Shown here one piece after another: positions 5,235-5,392 of a DNA stretch of 5,392 nucleotides. A model generated the notes under the pieces. It was not told where the DNA came from. It was given only the letters and a program-made list of their open reading frames with translations, and did no database searches. Positions within the stretch are counted from its first letter, which is position 1. Every line of letters begins with the position of its first letter. The stretch lies in contig JAPTUI010000195.1 of assembly GCA_028067895.1 (NCBI GenBank), forward strand, positions 1 to 5,392. The letters are read 5' to 3'. The stretch is from Pseudomonadota bacterium. Its GTDB lineage: Bacteria > Pseudomonadota > Gammaproteobacteria > Steroidobacterales > Steroidobacteraceae. The translations under genes and the position numbers were made by a program.

Positions 5235-5392
5235 TCAGCGCAGGCGCAGCTGCAAGCGCACGCGCCCGTGCCACGGCGCTCCCGACTGCTTCGTCGTGAG
5301 AAATACCCGCTTCGCACTGAGCGTGCCGTGGGCAAGGAGCGCGTTTTGCACGACCTGGGCCCGCGCCAGTCCCAGGGCCGCCAGCGCTCCGG
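5235..5392 (-). CDS. C-terminal end of a DUF748/AsmA-like envelope protein (partial)
   Basis: The minus strand is open from the window edge to a TGA at 5235-5237, giving the last 51 residues of a longer protein. LGLARAQVVQNALLAHG followed by KRVFLTT (residues 7-33 of the visible part), then HGRVRLQLRLR at the very end, matches the usual ending of DUF748 proteins. In these a helix with RA..V...L...G is followed by a strand RVFL and a final strand of alternating Arg/Leu. DUF748 proteins are large AsmA-like proteins of the proteobacterial cell envelope. An OmpA-like peptidoglycan-binding C-terminus has a similar pattern and is the main alternative. The gene is convergent with the racemase-reductase operon and belongs to a separate transcription unit. 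Confidence 0.6.
   Translation of the reverse strand, partial: GALAALGLARAQVVQNALLAHGTLSAKRVFLTTKQSGAPWHGRVRLQLRLR

Noticed and set aside
4007..5335. A 442-codon open frame on the minus strand.
   Set aside because: It lies antisense to the two well-supported genes and its Arg/Ala/Leu-rich translation shows no family pattern; a GC-bias shadow.

Overview
The window looks like a chromosomal segment of a high-GC, environmental proteobacterium (Beta- or Gammaproteobacteria most likely). The reasons are a PEP-CTERM exported protein, the apparent C-terminus of a DUF748/AsmA-like envelope protein, and strongly GC-biased third codon positions in the right-hand operon. No ribosomal or tRNA gene is present, so the organism cannot be placed more closely.

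Layout, left to right. Positions 1-880 hold no convincing gene. A scrap on the minus strand at 268-300 reads like the end of an IS3-type transposase but is too short to annotate firmly. Positions 881-1678 (minus) encode a secreted PEP-CTERM protein with a clear signal peptide and a VPEP/hydrophobic/Arg sorting tail. Its upstream region (1679-1958) carries a perfect 15-bp palindrome at 1843-1857. Positions 1959-2213 (minus) are the decayed 3' end of an IS66-family transposase. From there to about 2640 the sequence is non-coding, with short palindromes and a direct repeat, and looks like a mobile-element graveyard.

A stand-alone plus-strand gene at 2642-3262 encodes an acidic, tryptophan-rich protein that resembles the Imm5 family of polymorphic-toxin immunity proteins. 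No toxin gene is visible beside it. After a 262-bp spacer with several small inverted repeats comes a tight two-gene operon. It holds an aspartate/glutamate racemase family enzyme of the YgeA type (3525-4226) and a ketopantoate-reductase-fold oxidoreductase (4226-5203), joined by a TGATG stop/start overlap. The right edge (5235-5392, minus) is the last 51 codons of a convergent gene, probably DUF748/AsmA-like, separated from the operon by a 31-bp gap with a GC-rich hairpin.

The racemase and the reductase are almost certainly co-translated and may act on related small acids. The reductase keeps the catalytic Lys and Glu and the Rossmann motif of PanE but has replaced two substrate-contacting asparagines, so it is probably not a true ketopantoate reductase. 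The PEP-CTERM gene, the Imm5-like gene and the racemase operon show no obvious functional link to one another. The left half looks like an accessory region shaped by insertion-sequence activity, beside a more conserved metabolic block on the right. I did not find a convincing new multi-gene system. The best leads are the reductase with a remodelled active site coupled to the racemase, and the orphan immunity-like gene next to transposon debris.
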